Notes: generated by a model not told the origin, from the letters alone. A stretch of DNA of 64,000 bases from Rhodospirillaceae bacterium (GCA_029243545.1 JAQWRV010000019.1:32318-96317); one strand, 5' to 3'; positions 24,887 through 33,444 are shown, counted from the stretch's first letter. Numbers and translations: made by a program.

Positions 24887-25663
24887 ATGCGTTGCGTACT
24901 GGTCAGCTTGAGCATCCTGCTGAGTTTCGCGTCTTCAGCGTTTGGGGAAACTGTCCTCGTCACTGGCGCCAACCGCGGCATCGGTCTGGAATTTGTACGG
25001 CAATACGCTGAGAAAGGGTGGGATGTCATCGCCACCCACCGGCGGCAAACCGTGCCTGAGAGTCTGGCGACGCTTAAGTCAGAATATCCTGGACTAATAC
25101 GGGTCGAAACTATGGATGTGACTGATCACGCGGGCGTCGATACGCTCGCAGCCAAACTAGAAGGCACGGCGATCGACCTTGTCGTCAACAACGCCGGTAT
25201 TTCTGGTGGCGGAACGGCAACGCAGCAGTTCGGGCGTCTCGATTATTCGACGTTTCAAGATGTCATGGATATCAATGTGGCGGGGCCATTGAAGGTTGCC
25301 GAATCCTTTCTGGAGCATGTCGCAGCGAGCGATCAGAAAATGATCTTTACCGTCACCTCAAGCCAAGGTTCAATCGGATCGGTGAACTGGCCCGGCCTGT
25401 TTTATTACCGATCTTCTAAATCAGCTGTGAACATGGTCATGCGCAACGTGGCGACCCATCCGAAGGTCACGGAGCGTGGCATTCTCTTTGGGCTGATTGC
25501 ACCGGGAGCAACCGATACAGACTTCATGACCGAAGTGCGCGGCCGCATACCCCTCGGTGATCCGAAAGAGCGGGTCGCCGGCATGATTAAACAGATTGAG
25601 AATTATCCGCGCGACGGATCTACACCGTCGTTTGAGTGGAATGGTGAAGAAATTCCTTGGTAG
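24887..25663 (+). CDS. Exported C-factor-like SDR, array gene 8
   Basis: Signal-like MRCVLVSLSILLSFASSAFG precedes ETVLVTGANRGIGLEFVRQY. VNNAG, TSSQGS and catalytic YRSSK are present and the tail is GEEIPW. No obvious ribosome-binding site is seen, so translation may rely on coupling to gene 7, 27 bases upstream. It is closest to gene 5 by the shared THRR...PESL block. It ends the array and converges with the TIGR02444 gene. Confidence 0.86.
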   Translation: MRCVLVSLSILLSFASSAFGETVLVTGANRGIGLEFVRQYAEKGWDVIATHRRQTVPESLATLKSEYPGLIRVETMDVTDHAGVDTLAAKLEGTAIDLVVNNAGISGGGTATQQFGRLDYSTFQDVMDINVAGPLKVAESFLEHVAASDQKMIFTVTSSQGSIGSVNWPGLFYYRSSKSAVNMVMRNVATHPKVTERGILFGLIAPGATDTDFMTEVRGRIPLGDPKERVAGMIKQIENYPRDGSTPSFEWNGEEIPW

Positions 25664-25688
25664 GTCCAGTGATTGCAATACTACACGT

Positions 25689-26249
25689 CTATTGAAACAC
25701 CCCGTTTAACACGCGCAGCACATGGCTTTGCGCCAGGTGGTCGAGTTCAATGCCGGTCGCTGCAAAATAGACGTTCAGATTGTTTTGGGCGTCTTCTTTT
25801 TGGGACGCAATATCGACCGGTGCGCCCTCGTCGTCTTCACCCGTACTAACAAGACCATAAAGGCCTAGAATCTGCAGCGCCTCCATATCCAATTCGTTAG
25901 CTTTCAGCCGTTCCCGTAAGGCATTTGCTGATTCTCGATTCCGACCGACAAGATCGGGACCGTCAATTACCAATTTGAGTTGGTCACGGCAGTTGCGAAG
26001 AGGCTCAACCAGATTGCGTTGCCATTCACGAGATATTTTCACCGCGCCCGCTAAATGCTGAGCAAGATCATTGCCGTTAGAACCGCGATGGGCCAACCAC
26101 ATACAGAACAGCACCATATTGACGTCAGCACCCATGCGGTTCTGTAAAGATAGCAGCGCTTTACTGATGCCCTGCTGGCTATAGGCCCAGGTGGAGAATT
26201 CCCATAGCGGATTGCCCGTGGCGATGCCTGACCCGTTTGCTTCGGTCAT
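25689..26249 (-). CDS. TIGR02444-family protein
   Basis: A 186-residue protein that matches the uncharacterised TIGR02444/DUF2390 family through NPLWEFSTWAYSQQGISKALL, LQNRMGADVNMVLFCMWLA and REWQRNLVEPLRNCR. It is soluble, with no signal peptide. Its ATG overlaps the stop of ubiX (ATGA), so the two are translationally coupled. A link to ubiquinone or prenylated-flavin metabolism is suggested only by this coupling. Confidence 0.85.
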   Translation of the reverse strand: MTEANGSGIATGNPLWEFSTWAYSQQGISKALLSLQNRMGADVNMVLFCMWLAHRGSNGNDLAQHLAGAVKISREWQRNLVEPLRNCRDQLKLVIDGPDLVGRNRESANALRERLKANELDMEALQILGLYGLVSTGEDDEGAPVDIASQKEDAQNNLNVYFAATGIELDHLAQSHVLRVLNGVFQ

Positions 26250-26872
26250 GTCTTCTTCGATATCTTTTTCGTCCGGCGCCTGTTTGATGACTTACCAGAC
26301 CCCCCTGGCTCTCCCCAGCGTTTCACTAAGCCAGCGTCCACCGAAAACATATCAAGGACACGTCCTATTGTATGATTGACGATATCGTCAATCGAGTTTG
26401 GGTTTGCATAAAAAGCTGGTACTGGCGGTGCAATGACCGCACCAATTTCTGACAAGTGGGTCAGCGTCCTTAAATGCCCTGTGTGAAGAGGACTCTCACG
26501 CACAAGCAAGACGAGACGGCGACGCTCTTTAAGCACGACATCTGCAGCCCGCGTCAGCAAAGTAGATGTTACTCCGGTGGCTATTTCAGAAGCCGAGCGA
26601 ATTGAGCACGGCGCGATTACCATTCCTTCTGTGTGAAACGACCCCGAGGAAATAGCCGCACCGATGTCACCAATGGGATACACAACATCTGCTAATCCCT
26701 TGATATCCGCCACTTTACGCTTTGATTCGTAGGCGAGTGTCACCTCAGCGGATTGAGACATAACGAGGTGCGTCTCAATCGGTGAATCCTTGAGAACCTC
26801 GAGTAAACGGATGCCGTAGATGATCCCGGACGCGCCGCTAATCCCGACGATAAGGCGTTGCTCTATAGCCAT
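26246..26872 (-). CDS. ubiX: Flavin prenyltransferase UbiX
   Basis: UbiX joins dimethylallyl (mono)phosphate to FMN to make prenylated FMN, the cofactor of UbiD-type decarboxylases. Signatures are LIVGISGASGIIYGIRLLEVL, SSGSFHTEGMVIAPCSIRSAS, LTRAADVVLKERRRLVLLVRE and the P(L)HTGHL element. Length (208 aa) is normal; the C-terminus ends in a basic extension. It is divergent from a UbiD-like gene 240 bases away, so this copy probably supplies cofactor to that enzyme. Confidence 0.95.
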   Translation of the reverse strand: MAIEQRLIVGISGASGIIYGIRLLEVLKDSPIETHLVMSQSAEVTLAYESKRKVADIKGLADVVYPIGDIGAAISSGSFHTEGMVIAPCSIRSASEIATGVTSTLLTRAADVVLKERRRLVLLVRESPLHTGHLRTLTHLSEIGAVIAPPVPAFYANPNSIDDIVNHTIGRVLDMFSVDAGLVKRWGEPGGSGKSSNRRRTKKISKKT

Positions 26873-26916
26873 TATTTATTTCCTTCCGTGTTCATGCCCC
26901 ACTGATAGCCCGAATT

Positions 26917-26967
26917 GCTTAAAATATTCCTGAACCCGCTGCACTTTCGCGGTGCTTAACATATTCC
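26917..26967. promoter_or_regulatory. Direct repeat GCTTAA(A/C)ATATTCC in the ubiX-ubiD divergent region
   Basis: GCTTAAAATATTCC (26917-26930) and GCTTAACATATTCC (26954-26967) match at 13 of 14 positions and are 37 bp apart. They lie between the divergent starts of ubiX and the UbiD operon. They could be binding sites for the GntR-family regulator encoded at the end of the operon; this is inference from position. Confidence 0.4.
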
Positions 26968-27110
26968 GGGTCTTAAAGTACCAAAATTCCCCAGGAATCT
27001 GCGGAATCTTTTCCCTTGAGCATAAAGGTATACTTTTATAACTTTAGATGACCTTTGGGGGATAGGCCATTCTCGATTTAAGAACTTTCCTGGACGCAGA
27101 AAAATCGTCA

Positions 27111-28484
27111 GTGTTTCGCCCTGACAAACCTCTATCTATCGTCCACGACATTACGGCTCTTCAATATGCATTGGAGAAGGCCGAACGCCGACCCATCGTC
27201 GTCGTCCAGGAACCACGCCGCGCAGATGGCAGTATCAGCGATATACCTGTGGTCACTAATCTGACCGGGAGCCGGACTGTTGTCGCGCGTGCGCTGGGTA
27301 TCAATGACCATCAGACAGCCGCACCCATTTACGCTCAGCGTACGGGAAACTGCATTGCACCAGAAAAAATCAGTGGCGAAAGCGCACCGGTTCAAGAGAT
27401 AGTTCTGGAGGGTGACAATATTGATCTCACTAAATTGCCGGCCCTCACCCAGCATGTGACTGATCCCGGCCCCTACCTCACGGCGGCCCATGCCACGACC
27501 TACGATCCAGACACCAAGACCGACAACACCGCTATTCAAAGATGCTGGATAAAATCACCGACGCGCATGTCCTACTTCCCCTATCCAGCCTCACACAATG
27601 CCCGCAACCTGCGTAAGTTCTGGGAACGGGGCGAAGATTGCCCTGTCGTCTTTTGGATTGGCCATCACCCTGCTGTTCTCATGGGAACCCAAGCCAAGCT
27701 CACGTATCCAGAAAGCCATTGGGGGGCCTGTGGGGGACTAATTGGAGAACCGCTGAGAGTCACGCCAAGCCGCACATTCGGTGACTCCATCATGGTTCCC
27801 GCCGACGCTGAGATCGTGATTGAAGGGTACGCCCCCAAAGACGTGTTAGAAGCAGATGGTCCATTCGGAGAATATACTGGGTACTCGGGTCCTCAGGTGG
27901 CAGCCCCAGTAGTTGACGTCACATGCATCACGATGCGGAAGAACGCGCTGTATCACGACTACGGCTCCGGTCTGACGGATATGCTCGTGCCAGATAACAT
28001 GGCAATGGAGGGCAAAGTCTTCGGCTTGTGCAAACAGGTGGCGCCGAGTGTTGTTAACGTGCATGTGCCCGCTCAAGGGCGCAGGTTCCATGGCTACATT
28101 CAAGTCGAGAATCCAGGCCCCGGCGAAGTGCGCGATGCCCTTATGGCCGCCCTATCCTATCGACGGTTAAAACTAGCGATCGCGGTTAACCAAGACATCG
28201 ACATTTTCGACGATTCAGAAATGTTCTTTGCCATGGCAACGAGGGTTCAGTGGAGCAGAGACAGCTTCACCGTCGACGGACTTTCAGGCTCACTGCTGGA
28301 TCCCTCAACCCCAGTAGGGTCAAAAACCCTATCCAAGATGGCGATTGATGCCAGCATGCCCCTTCCCGGACGTGCAGGTGCTCCACCACCTATCCCTCCG
28401 CGCTCAAAAGTGCCGGATGAAGCGATGCAGCGTGCGGCTGAGATTTTGTCCGGTCTCGATCCGAATGATTGGCCGACACTATGA
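27111..28484 (+). CDS. UbiD-family decarboxylase (prenylated-FMN dependent)
   Basis: UbiD enzymes (de)carboxylate aromatic or alpha,beta-unsaturated acids using prenylated FMN. Family blocks are VVTNLTGSRTVVARALGI, the metal/cofactor region YLTAAHATTYDP, and the acidic active-site motif ADGPFGEYTGYSGPQ. The GTG at 27111 is the first usual start, but the family N-terminus (DLRTFLDAEKSS) is encoded in frame just upstream. The true start may be an ATT at 27069, which has GGGGG 7 bases before it and follows an in-frame TAG. UbiX is divergent, and the small zinc-ribbon gene overlaps the stop (ATGA). Substrate unknown. Confidence 0.9.
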   Translation: MFRPDKPLSIVHDITALQYALEKAERRPIVVVQEPRRADGSISDIPVVTNLTGSRTVVARALGINDHQTAAPIYAQRTGNCIAPEKISGESAPVQEIVLEGDNIDLTKLPALTQHVTDPGPYLTAAHATTYDPDTKTDNTAIQRCWIKSPTRMSYFPYPASHNARNLRKFWERGEDCPVVFWIGHHPAVLMGTQAKLTYPESHWGACGGLIGEPLRVTPSRTFGDSIMVPADAEIVIEGYAPKDVLEADGPFGEYTGYSGPQVAAPVVDVTCITMRKNALYHDYGSGLTDMLVPDNMAMEGKVFGLCKQVAPSVVNVHVPAQGRRFHGYIQVENPGPGEVRDALMAALSYRRLKLAIAVNQDIDIFDDSEMFFAMATRVQWSRDSFTVDGLSGSLLDPSTPVGSKTLSKMAIDASMPLPGRAGAPPPIPPRSKVPDEAMQRAAEILSGLDPNDWPTL

Positions 28485-28684
28485 GCAACAACAAGGAAAT
28501 TGTGCGGCTCGGCGCGCCCTGGGAAAAAACAGGCAACACCTCTTGGACTCAATGTCCGGCATGTGAAGAGTGGTTCCATGTGGGGCCGGGCCTGCTGGAC
28601 CGACCGGAAGTTCATATGCATTGCCCGGCATGCCACAAAGAGTTTCCTCAAACTGACGCCAAGCGTCTCGTAACTTCAGGATAA
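28481..28684 (+). CDS. Small zinc-ribbon protein, possible decarboxylase accessory subunit
   Basis: A 67-residue protein with two CxxC knuckles (C25/C28 in TQCPACEEWF and C48/C51 in HCPACHKEF), predicted to bind one zinc. Its ATG overlaps the UbiD stop codon (ATGA), so translation is coupled. The order UbiX - UbiD - small CxxC protein recalls the B-C-D subunits of BsdBCD/VdcBCD-type phenolic acid decarboxylases, whose D subunit is also a tiny CxxC protein. The analogy is inference, as sequence similarity beyond the cysteines is not evident. Confidence 0.65.
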   Translation: MSNNKEIVRLGAPWEKTGNTSWTQCPACEEWFHVGPGLLDRPEVHMHCPACHKEFPQTDAKRLVTSG

Positions 28685-28688
28685 GGTG

Positions 28689-29489
28689 ATGGACGTAAGC
28701 GCTCTTACATCGGTTGATTTTTCCCGCCTTGGGCCGGCGCCAGGCCAACGGCTGGCTGTGGTCGGTGGATGCGGCGGTATCGGCAGGGCGCTGGTAGCCA
28801 TGGCGCAAGATATTGGGCTCAAAGTTGCTGTCCTAGACCTTCCATCGTCTCTTTCAAATCATCCGCCGCCAAATGAATGCCTTTCGCTGACGCTGGATGC
28901 GACGGACGAAGGTTCAGTGAACAAAGCGTTTTTGCAGGTGCAGGATGCTTGGGATGGGCTAGACGTTCTTGTGAACCTGTGCGGCTTTGCTAATGCATTC
29001 ACTCCGGTCCAAGAGTCTACGTCTGAATCCTGGACAGATGTTGTTGACGGAAACCTGCGCTCTGCGTTCTTGTGCGCGCGCGCGGCCGTCCCCCTGCTGC
29101 AGGACAGCAATGCAGGCACAATCATCAACACGGCGTCAGGCCTAGCCTATAAAGGTATGCCCGGCACGTCTGCTTATGGGGCTGCTAAGGCTGGCGTGAT
29201 CGCGCTGTCCAAGTCGTTGGCACAGGAATGCGCGCCTGACATTCGGGTGAATGTTATAGCCCCCGGCGCTGTTGACACGGCGTTCTTGCGCGGCGGCACT
29301 AGTCGTGGCGGTGAACAGAGCGATCAACCTGCAAACATTGATTTAGATCACTACGCTAACATAACACCGATGAAACGCCTTGCCGTAGTTGAAGATGTTA
29401 TTGGACCGATTCTCTTTTTGGCCGGTGACGCTTCGAGATTTATGACCGGACAGGTCATCCACATCAACGGTGGCGGATACATGCCATGA
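28689..29489 (+). CDS. Short-chain dehydrogenase in the UbiD operon (1)
   Basis: A classical cytosolic SDR of 266 residues. It has the cofactor motif AVVGGCGGIGRALVAMAQ, catalytic Ser (INTASGLAY) and YGAAK, and the C-terminal MTGQVIHINGGGYMP typical of FabG-like dehydrogenases. The loop usually reading NNAG is NLCG. The ATG at 28689 has AGGA 8 bases upstream. It probably oxidises an alcohol or cyclic intermediate of the pathway. It sits between the zinc-ribbon protein and the aldehyde dehydrogenase genes. Confidence 0.85.
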   Translation: MDVSALTSVDFSRLGPAPGQRLAVVGGCGGIGRALVAMAQDIGLKVAVLDLPSSLSNHPPPNECLSLTLDATDEGSVNKAFLQVQDAWDGLDVLVNLCGFANAFTPVQESTSESWTDVVDGNLRSAFLCARAAVPLLQDSNAGTIINTASGLAYKGMPGTSAYGAAKAGVIALSKSLAQECAPDIRVNVIAPGAVDTAFLRGGTSRGGEQSDQPANIDLDHYANITPMKRLAVVEDVIGPILFLAGDASRFMTGQVIHINGGGYMP

Positions 29490-29537
29490 ACCAACACAAC
29501 AAAACTTGACCAAAGACAAGAAAACAGGGAGCCGACG

Positions 29538-31058
29538 ATGAACGCAGTCACCCAGGACCTCATGAAGAGATTCTCAGTCAATGAGCACTGTTCGAGTTTC
29601 ATTGGAGGGGAGTCCGTCAATCCATCAGGCGCTGGAGAAGACATCCCGGTTATTAGTCCTATTACAGAACAACAGATTTCACTGTTGCGAGAAGCCTCTA
29701 TCGAAGAAGTTGATACAGCTGTGCGGACAGCGCGCGATGCGTTTGAAAACGGGCCATGGCGCCACATGTCTGTGGACGCGCGCAAAAAGGTTATGCTCCA
29801 GATCCAAGACGTCCTCCTTAGCAATGCAGACGAACTCGCCTATCTGGAAAGCATCAATGCCGGATTGGCGATGGGCTACGTCAAAGGATTCCATGTTGTA
29901 CGCACTGGATGGAATTTTGAATTCTTTGCTGAAGTGGCAAGCCAGGCGACGGGAGAAGCATACACCCAGACAAAACCATATATCTCTATCGTCACACGAG
30001 AACCTGTAGGTGTTAGCGCCCTGATTGGCCCCTGGAATGCCCCACTCGCCCTATGTTCCATGAAGATCGCATCTTGCATTGCATTCGGAAACACTTGTGT
30101 CCTCAAACCTAGTGAATTCACGCCTCTGTCTCTGCGCCGCGTCGTAGAACTCATTCACGAGACCGATATCCCAAAGGGAGTGGTTAATCTGGTCAACGGC
30201 CGAGGCCATGTTACCGGCGATGCACTGGTATCCCACCCTGAGGTGGACGTTGTTTCATTTACCGGCGGTACCAAGACAGGCGCCATGATTGCAGCGCGTT
30301 CTGGAGAGGGTCTCAAACCAGTCGCACTCGAACTTGGCGGCAAGTCTGCCAATATTATTGCTGCCTCCGCCAACATTGAGCGGGCCCTGGATGGTGCAAT
30401 TCTCGGCATCTACTCCAACAACGGCCAGCAGTGCCTCGCCGGGTCCCGGATCTTGGTTGAACGATCGATCGCCGACGAGTTCATAGAAAAGTTCGTTGCC
30501 CGCTCGAAAAATATCAAGGTCGGTGACCCCATGGACGCGGCCACTGAAATCGGTCCCGTCTGCTATCAAGCTCACATGGACCGGGTCCTCAGCTTTGTCG
30601 ACGTCGCAAAACAGGATGGCGGCGAACTGCTTACGGGTGGAAAGCGTGATGAGCGTCATGAGACTGGACTCTACCTGGAGCCGACTGCGGTCATCGCAAA
30701 GTCAAATGAGGCGCAAGTCTGCCAGGAAGAAATATTTGGGCCCTTTGCAACATTCCTCATCTACGATCATCTCGACGAAGCTTTAGCCATCGCCAATGAT
30801 TCTGAATTCGGCTTGGTTGGCTACATTTGGTCCGATCACCTGCCAACGGTGATGAAAGCGTCCCAGGAAATGCGGGCTGGAACAATCTGGGTCAACACAC
30901 CGATGACCCGAGAACTACGGGCGCCATTCGGTGGCTACAAGAAATCCGGCATAGGCCGCGACAGCGCGAAAGACTGCTTGCAGTTCTTCACGGAAGAAAA
31001 AACCACAACAATTCCGACAGAAACGTTTCCGATGGCCAAATGGGGCGCCAGCGATTGA
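29538..31058 (+). CDS. NAD(P)-dependent aldehyde dehydrogenase (HpaE/betaine-aldehyde type)
   Basis: A 506-residue aldehyde dehydrogenase with GPWNAPLALCSMKIA, FTGGTKTGAMIA, the general-base ELGGKS and the nucleophile Cys in NNGQQCLAGSR, plus the C-terminal FGGYKKSGIGRDS. It resembles hydroxymuconic-semialdehyde and betaine-aldehyde dehydrogenases. In this operon it probably oxidises an aldehyde formed upstream by a dehydrogenase or decarboxylase step. A second aldehyde dehydrogenase lies at 44.9 kb. Confidence 0.92.
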   Translation: MNAVTQDLMKRFSVNEHCSSFIGGESVNPSGAGEDIPVISPITEQQISLLREASIEEVDTAVRTARDAFENGPWRHMSVDARKKVMLQIQDVLLSNADELAYLESINAGLAMGYVKGFHVVRTGWNFEFFAEVASQATGEAYTQTKPYISIVTREPVGVSALIGPWNAPLALCSMKIASCIAFGNTCVLKPSEFTPLSLRRVVELIHETDIPKGVVNLVNGRGHVTGDALVSHPEVDVVSFTGGTKTGAMIAARSGEGLKPVALELGGKSANIIAASANIERALDGAILGIYSNNGQQCLAGSRILVERSIADEFIEKFVARSKNIKVGDPMDAATEIGPVCYQAHMDRVLSFVDVAKQDGGELLTGGKRDERHETGLYLEPTAVIAKSNEAQVCQEEIFGPFATFLIYDHLDEALAIANDSEFGLVGYIWSDHLPTVMKASQEMRAGTIWVNTPMTRELRAPFGGYKKSGIGRDSAKDCLQFFTEEKTTTIPTETFPMAKWGASD

Positions 31059-31109
31059 GTGTTAAAAATTTCCCCTCTTTAAAAGACTGCATGACAAAGG
31101 AAAAACACC

Positions 31110-31826
31110 ATGATGAATAAACAAGAATTCTTTGACGCTTTAGAAAGCGCCCGGGCACCGGTTCACTCAGGCGGCCACCCTTTTAGTATAATTTGGTCCG
31201 AGGGAGGCTTGAGCCTCAAACAAATAGGTGAATGGGCCGTACAACACTTCTATTACATTGATGCTATTCCGCAGCAATTTGCACAGTTTTACTGCCGGTT
31301 GGATGACCTTCACGCCCGCCAACATATGTTGGAAAACTTATTGGGAGAAGAAATGCCAGACATGCCAGAAAAGCGTCACCCCGAACTCCTCATCAAGTTT
31401 GGCTTGGCCTGTGGCATGACAAGAGAAGATTTCACTGAAGCCGAATTGCGCGGCAAAATTCTACCGTCTACCCGCGCAATGCGGGCTTGGATTTGGGAAC
31501 TCGTGAATGTTCGCCATTTGACGGAAGGCGCCGCTGGAATCATGGTTGCTCTCGAAGGACAACTCCCAACTCTTTATCCAGCATATGTAGACGCTATGAA
31601 GAAGATGGGTCTAACCGACGACGATATGGAATTCTTTCATGTACATATAGTCGGCGATGTCGAGCATGCCGACGTTGGCCTTGAGATCACATCGCACTAC
31701 GCCACGACGCCAGAACTTCAAGCGAATGCCATCTCCGCAGTCCGTGCCTCTACGGAAATGCGTTGGCGTATGCTTGACGGTATGAACGACGCCTTCGTTC
31801 AAAACTGGGCACAGGCCGCCGAGTGA
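31110..31826 (+). CDS. Haem-oxygenase-like diiron (HDO/PqqC/CADD-like) protein
   Basis: A 238-residue all-helical protein of the TenA/PqqC/CADD superfamily. The six-ligand pattern of HDO enzymes can be picked out as E80 or E81 and H90 (EEMPDMPEKRHPELL), E149 (ALEGQLP), H179, D183 and H186 (HIVGDVEHAD), the last three with the H-x3-D-x2-H spacing of CADD. HDO enzymes carry out varied oxygen-dependent reactions: C-C cleavage, decarboxylation, N-oxygenation. Here it is encoded within a UbiD-type operon and its stop overlaps the next SDR start (GTGA). The reaction is unknown. Confidence 0.78.
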   Translation: MMNKQEFFDALESARAPVHSGGHPFSIIWSEGGLSLKQIGEWAVQHFYYIDAIPQQFAQFYCRLDDLHARQHMLENLLGEEMPDMPEKRHPELLIKFGLACGMTREDFTEAELRGKILPSTRAMRAWIWELVNVRHLTEGAAGIMVALEGQLPTLYPAYVDAMKKMGLTDDDMEFFHVHIVGDVEHADVGLEITSHYATTPELQANAISAVRASTEMRWRMLDGMNDAFVQNWAQAAE

Positions 31827-32572
31827 CCTCGACGAATAAACCAATCTTGCTCGATGCTGCGGGTCGCGTTGCTTTTGTAACGGGCGCGACCGGTGGCATT
31901 GGACAGGCGGTTGTTCGCATGATGTTAGATGCGGGTGCCAACGTGGCGGCCACTGGCCGTCGCGCGGTTCCCTTTGACGACGATCGCGTACTTCCGCTCA
32001 CATTAGAAGTCACGGATGAGGCGGCAGTGTCTGCGGCGATTCAAAGTTGTATTGATCATTTTGGCCGCATTGACTACCTGGTTCACATGGCTGGTATGGT
32101 CGGCAAAGGCCGCCTTGATGAATTGTCATTGGAAGATTGGAACACGGTTGTTTCGACCAATCTGACGTCTTCTTTTCTTTTGCTAAAACATGGGTATCCG
32201 CATTTGACTAAGCCCGGTGGCGTTACCGTACTGTGCGGGTCTTCAAACGGGTACAACGGCGGTAGTTATCTATCCGGCGCAGCCTATTCCTCATCCAAAG
32301 CGGCTCTTGTAAATTTGACACGTTACTGCGCTAAAGAGTGGGCACCGGATGGTCTGCGGGTGCACATCCTTTCTCCGGGTCCTGTCGAAACGCCCATGCT
32401 TGATCGCTTGTCCAATGATCAACATGACGGATTGAGAAGCATTCTTCCGCTGGGCCACTACGCAACTGCAGAGGAATGCGCCGGAGCTGTATTATTTTTA
32501 TGCTCTCCTCATGCAGCATCCATGACCGGCACCAACACAAACATCTCATCGGGCATGGTTTTAGACGCATGA
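31823..32572 (+). CDS. Short-chain dehydrogenase in the UbiD operon (2)
   Basis: A 249-residue SDR with VAFVTGATGGIGQAVVRMML, the VHMAG loop, catalytic Ser (LCGSSNGYNGG), YSSSK, and the C-terminal MTGTNTNISSGMVLDA. Its GTG start overlaps the stop of the HDO-like gene (GTGA), and its own stop overlaps the GntR regulator start (ATGA). It is therefore locked into the operon by translational coupling on both sides. Substrate unknown. Confidence 0.86.
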   Translation: MTSTNKPILLDAAGRVAFVTGATGGIGQAVVRMMLDAGANVAATGRRAVPFDDDRVLPLTLEVTDEAAVSAAIQSCIDHFGRIDYLVHMAGMVGKGRLDELSLEDWNTVVSTNLTSSFLLLKHGYPHLTKPGGVTVLCGSSNGYNGGSYLSGAAYSSSKAALVNLTRYCAKEWAPDGLRVHILSPGPVETPMLDRLSNDQHDGLRSILPLGHYATAEECAGAVLFLCSPHAASMTGTNTNISSGMVLDA

Positions 32573-33354
32573 ACAAGATGGATCCTGTCAGCCGGTCTGT
32601 CGACGAGACTCTTGCCATCCCGCTATACCATCAGGTGTACCTGATCTTACGTGAGCATATTCGATCTGGCGTATACGCAGCTACCGCTGCGCTGCCTTCG
32701 GAGGCTGCGCTGTGCGAAGATTTTAGTGTGTCGCGGATCACCGTTAAGCGCGCCATGCGTGAGTTGGCAACAGAGGGCCTTATCGTGCGCCATCGCGGCA
32801 AAGGAACCTTTGTCGCAGAAAGCGGAACCACTTCAACGCAACCTGACGCGTTAGAAGACCTGGTACAGAACGTTCAAGCCATTGGTGAGTCGACAGACGT
32901 CCTACACTTGGCAAGTGACTTGATAGAGGCGAATCCTGACATCGCCGCCAAGCTAGTGGTAGGGTCTGGACAGAAAGTTTTGAAATCAAACCATCTCCGA
33001 CTTTCCGACGGCGAACCACTCGCCGTTATTGTCACATACGTGCCCGAAGATGTGGCTGACAAACTCGACCCTGAAACGGTGCAGCAGCCTATGCTGGTTA
33101 GGCTGAGCGACGCCGGTATCGCGCTCGACAGAGCAGATCAGGACGTCACCGCAACACTGGCAGAGCCAACCATTGCGGTCCAACTGGGAATCGAAGTGGG
33201 GTCTCCGCTCCTACGGCTTACCCGGCTTGTTTTTGATGATACAGAAAGACCCGTTGAGTGGCTAACGGCCCTCTATCGGGCGGACCGCTACGCCGTGAGA
33301 ACCGCCCTCACCCATGAGACTATTGGCCAAGTCAGTGGCTGGCATCCCGCCTAA
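32569..33354 (+). CDS. GntR-family (HutC/UTRA) transcriptional regulator
   Basis: A 261-residue regulator. The N-terminal winged helix shows LYHQVYLILREHIRSGVYAA, LPSEAALCEDFSVSRITVKRAM and GLIVRHRGKGTFVAE; the C-terminal UTRA effector domain follows from about residue 95 (LKSNHLRLSDGEPLAVIVTYV). It begins on an ATG overlapping the previous stop (ATGA); the longer in-frame start at 32476 lies inside the SDR. As the last gene of the operon it probably represses the UbiD operon and releases on binding a pathway metabolite. Confidence 0.92.
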   Translation: MNKMDPVSRSVDETLAIPLYHQVYLILREHIRSGVYAATAALPSEAALCEDFSVSRITVKRAMRELATEGLIVRHRGKGTFVAESGTTSTQPDALEDLVQNVQAIGESTDVLHLASDLIEANPDIAAKLVVGSGQKVLKSNHLRLSDGEPLAVIVTYVPEDVADKLDPETVQQPMLVRLSDAGIALDRADQDVTATLAEPTIAVQLGIEVGSPLLRLTRLVFDDTERPVEWLTALYRADRYAVRTALTHETIGQVSGWHPA

Positions 33355-33444
33355 GTACTAAGTTTACAGTTCTGATCTAGTCACGGTAGGCGAATCCTTT
33401 TAAGACTCTAGAAGTAAATGATCCATCCACAAGGGAGCCAAATC

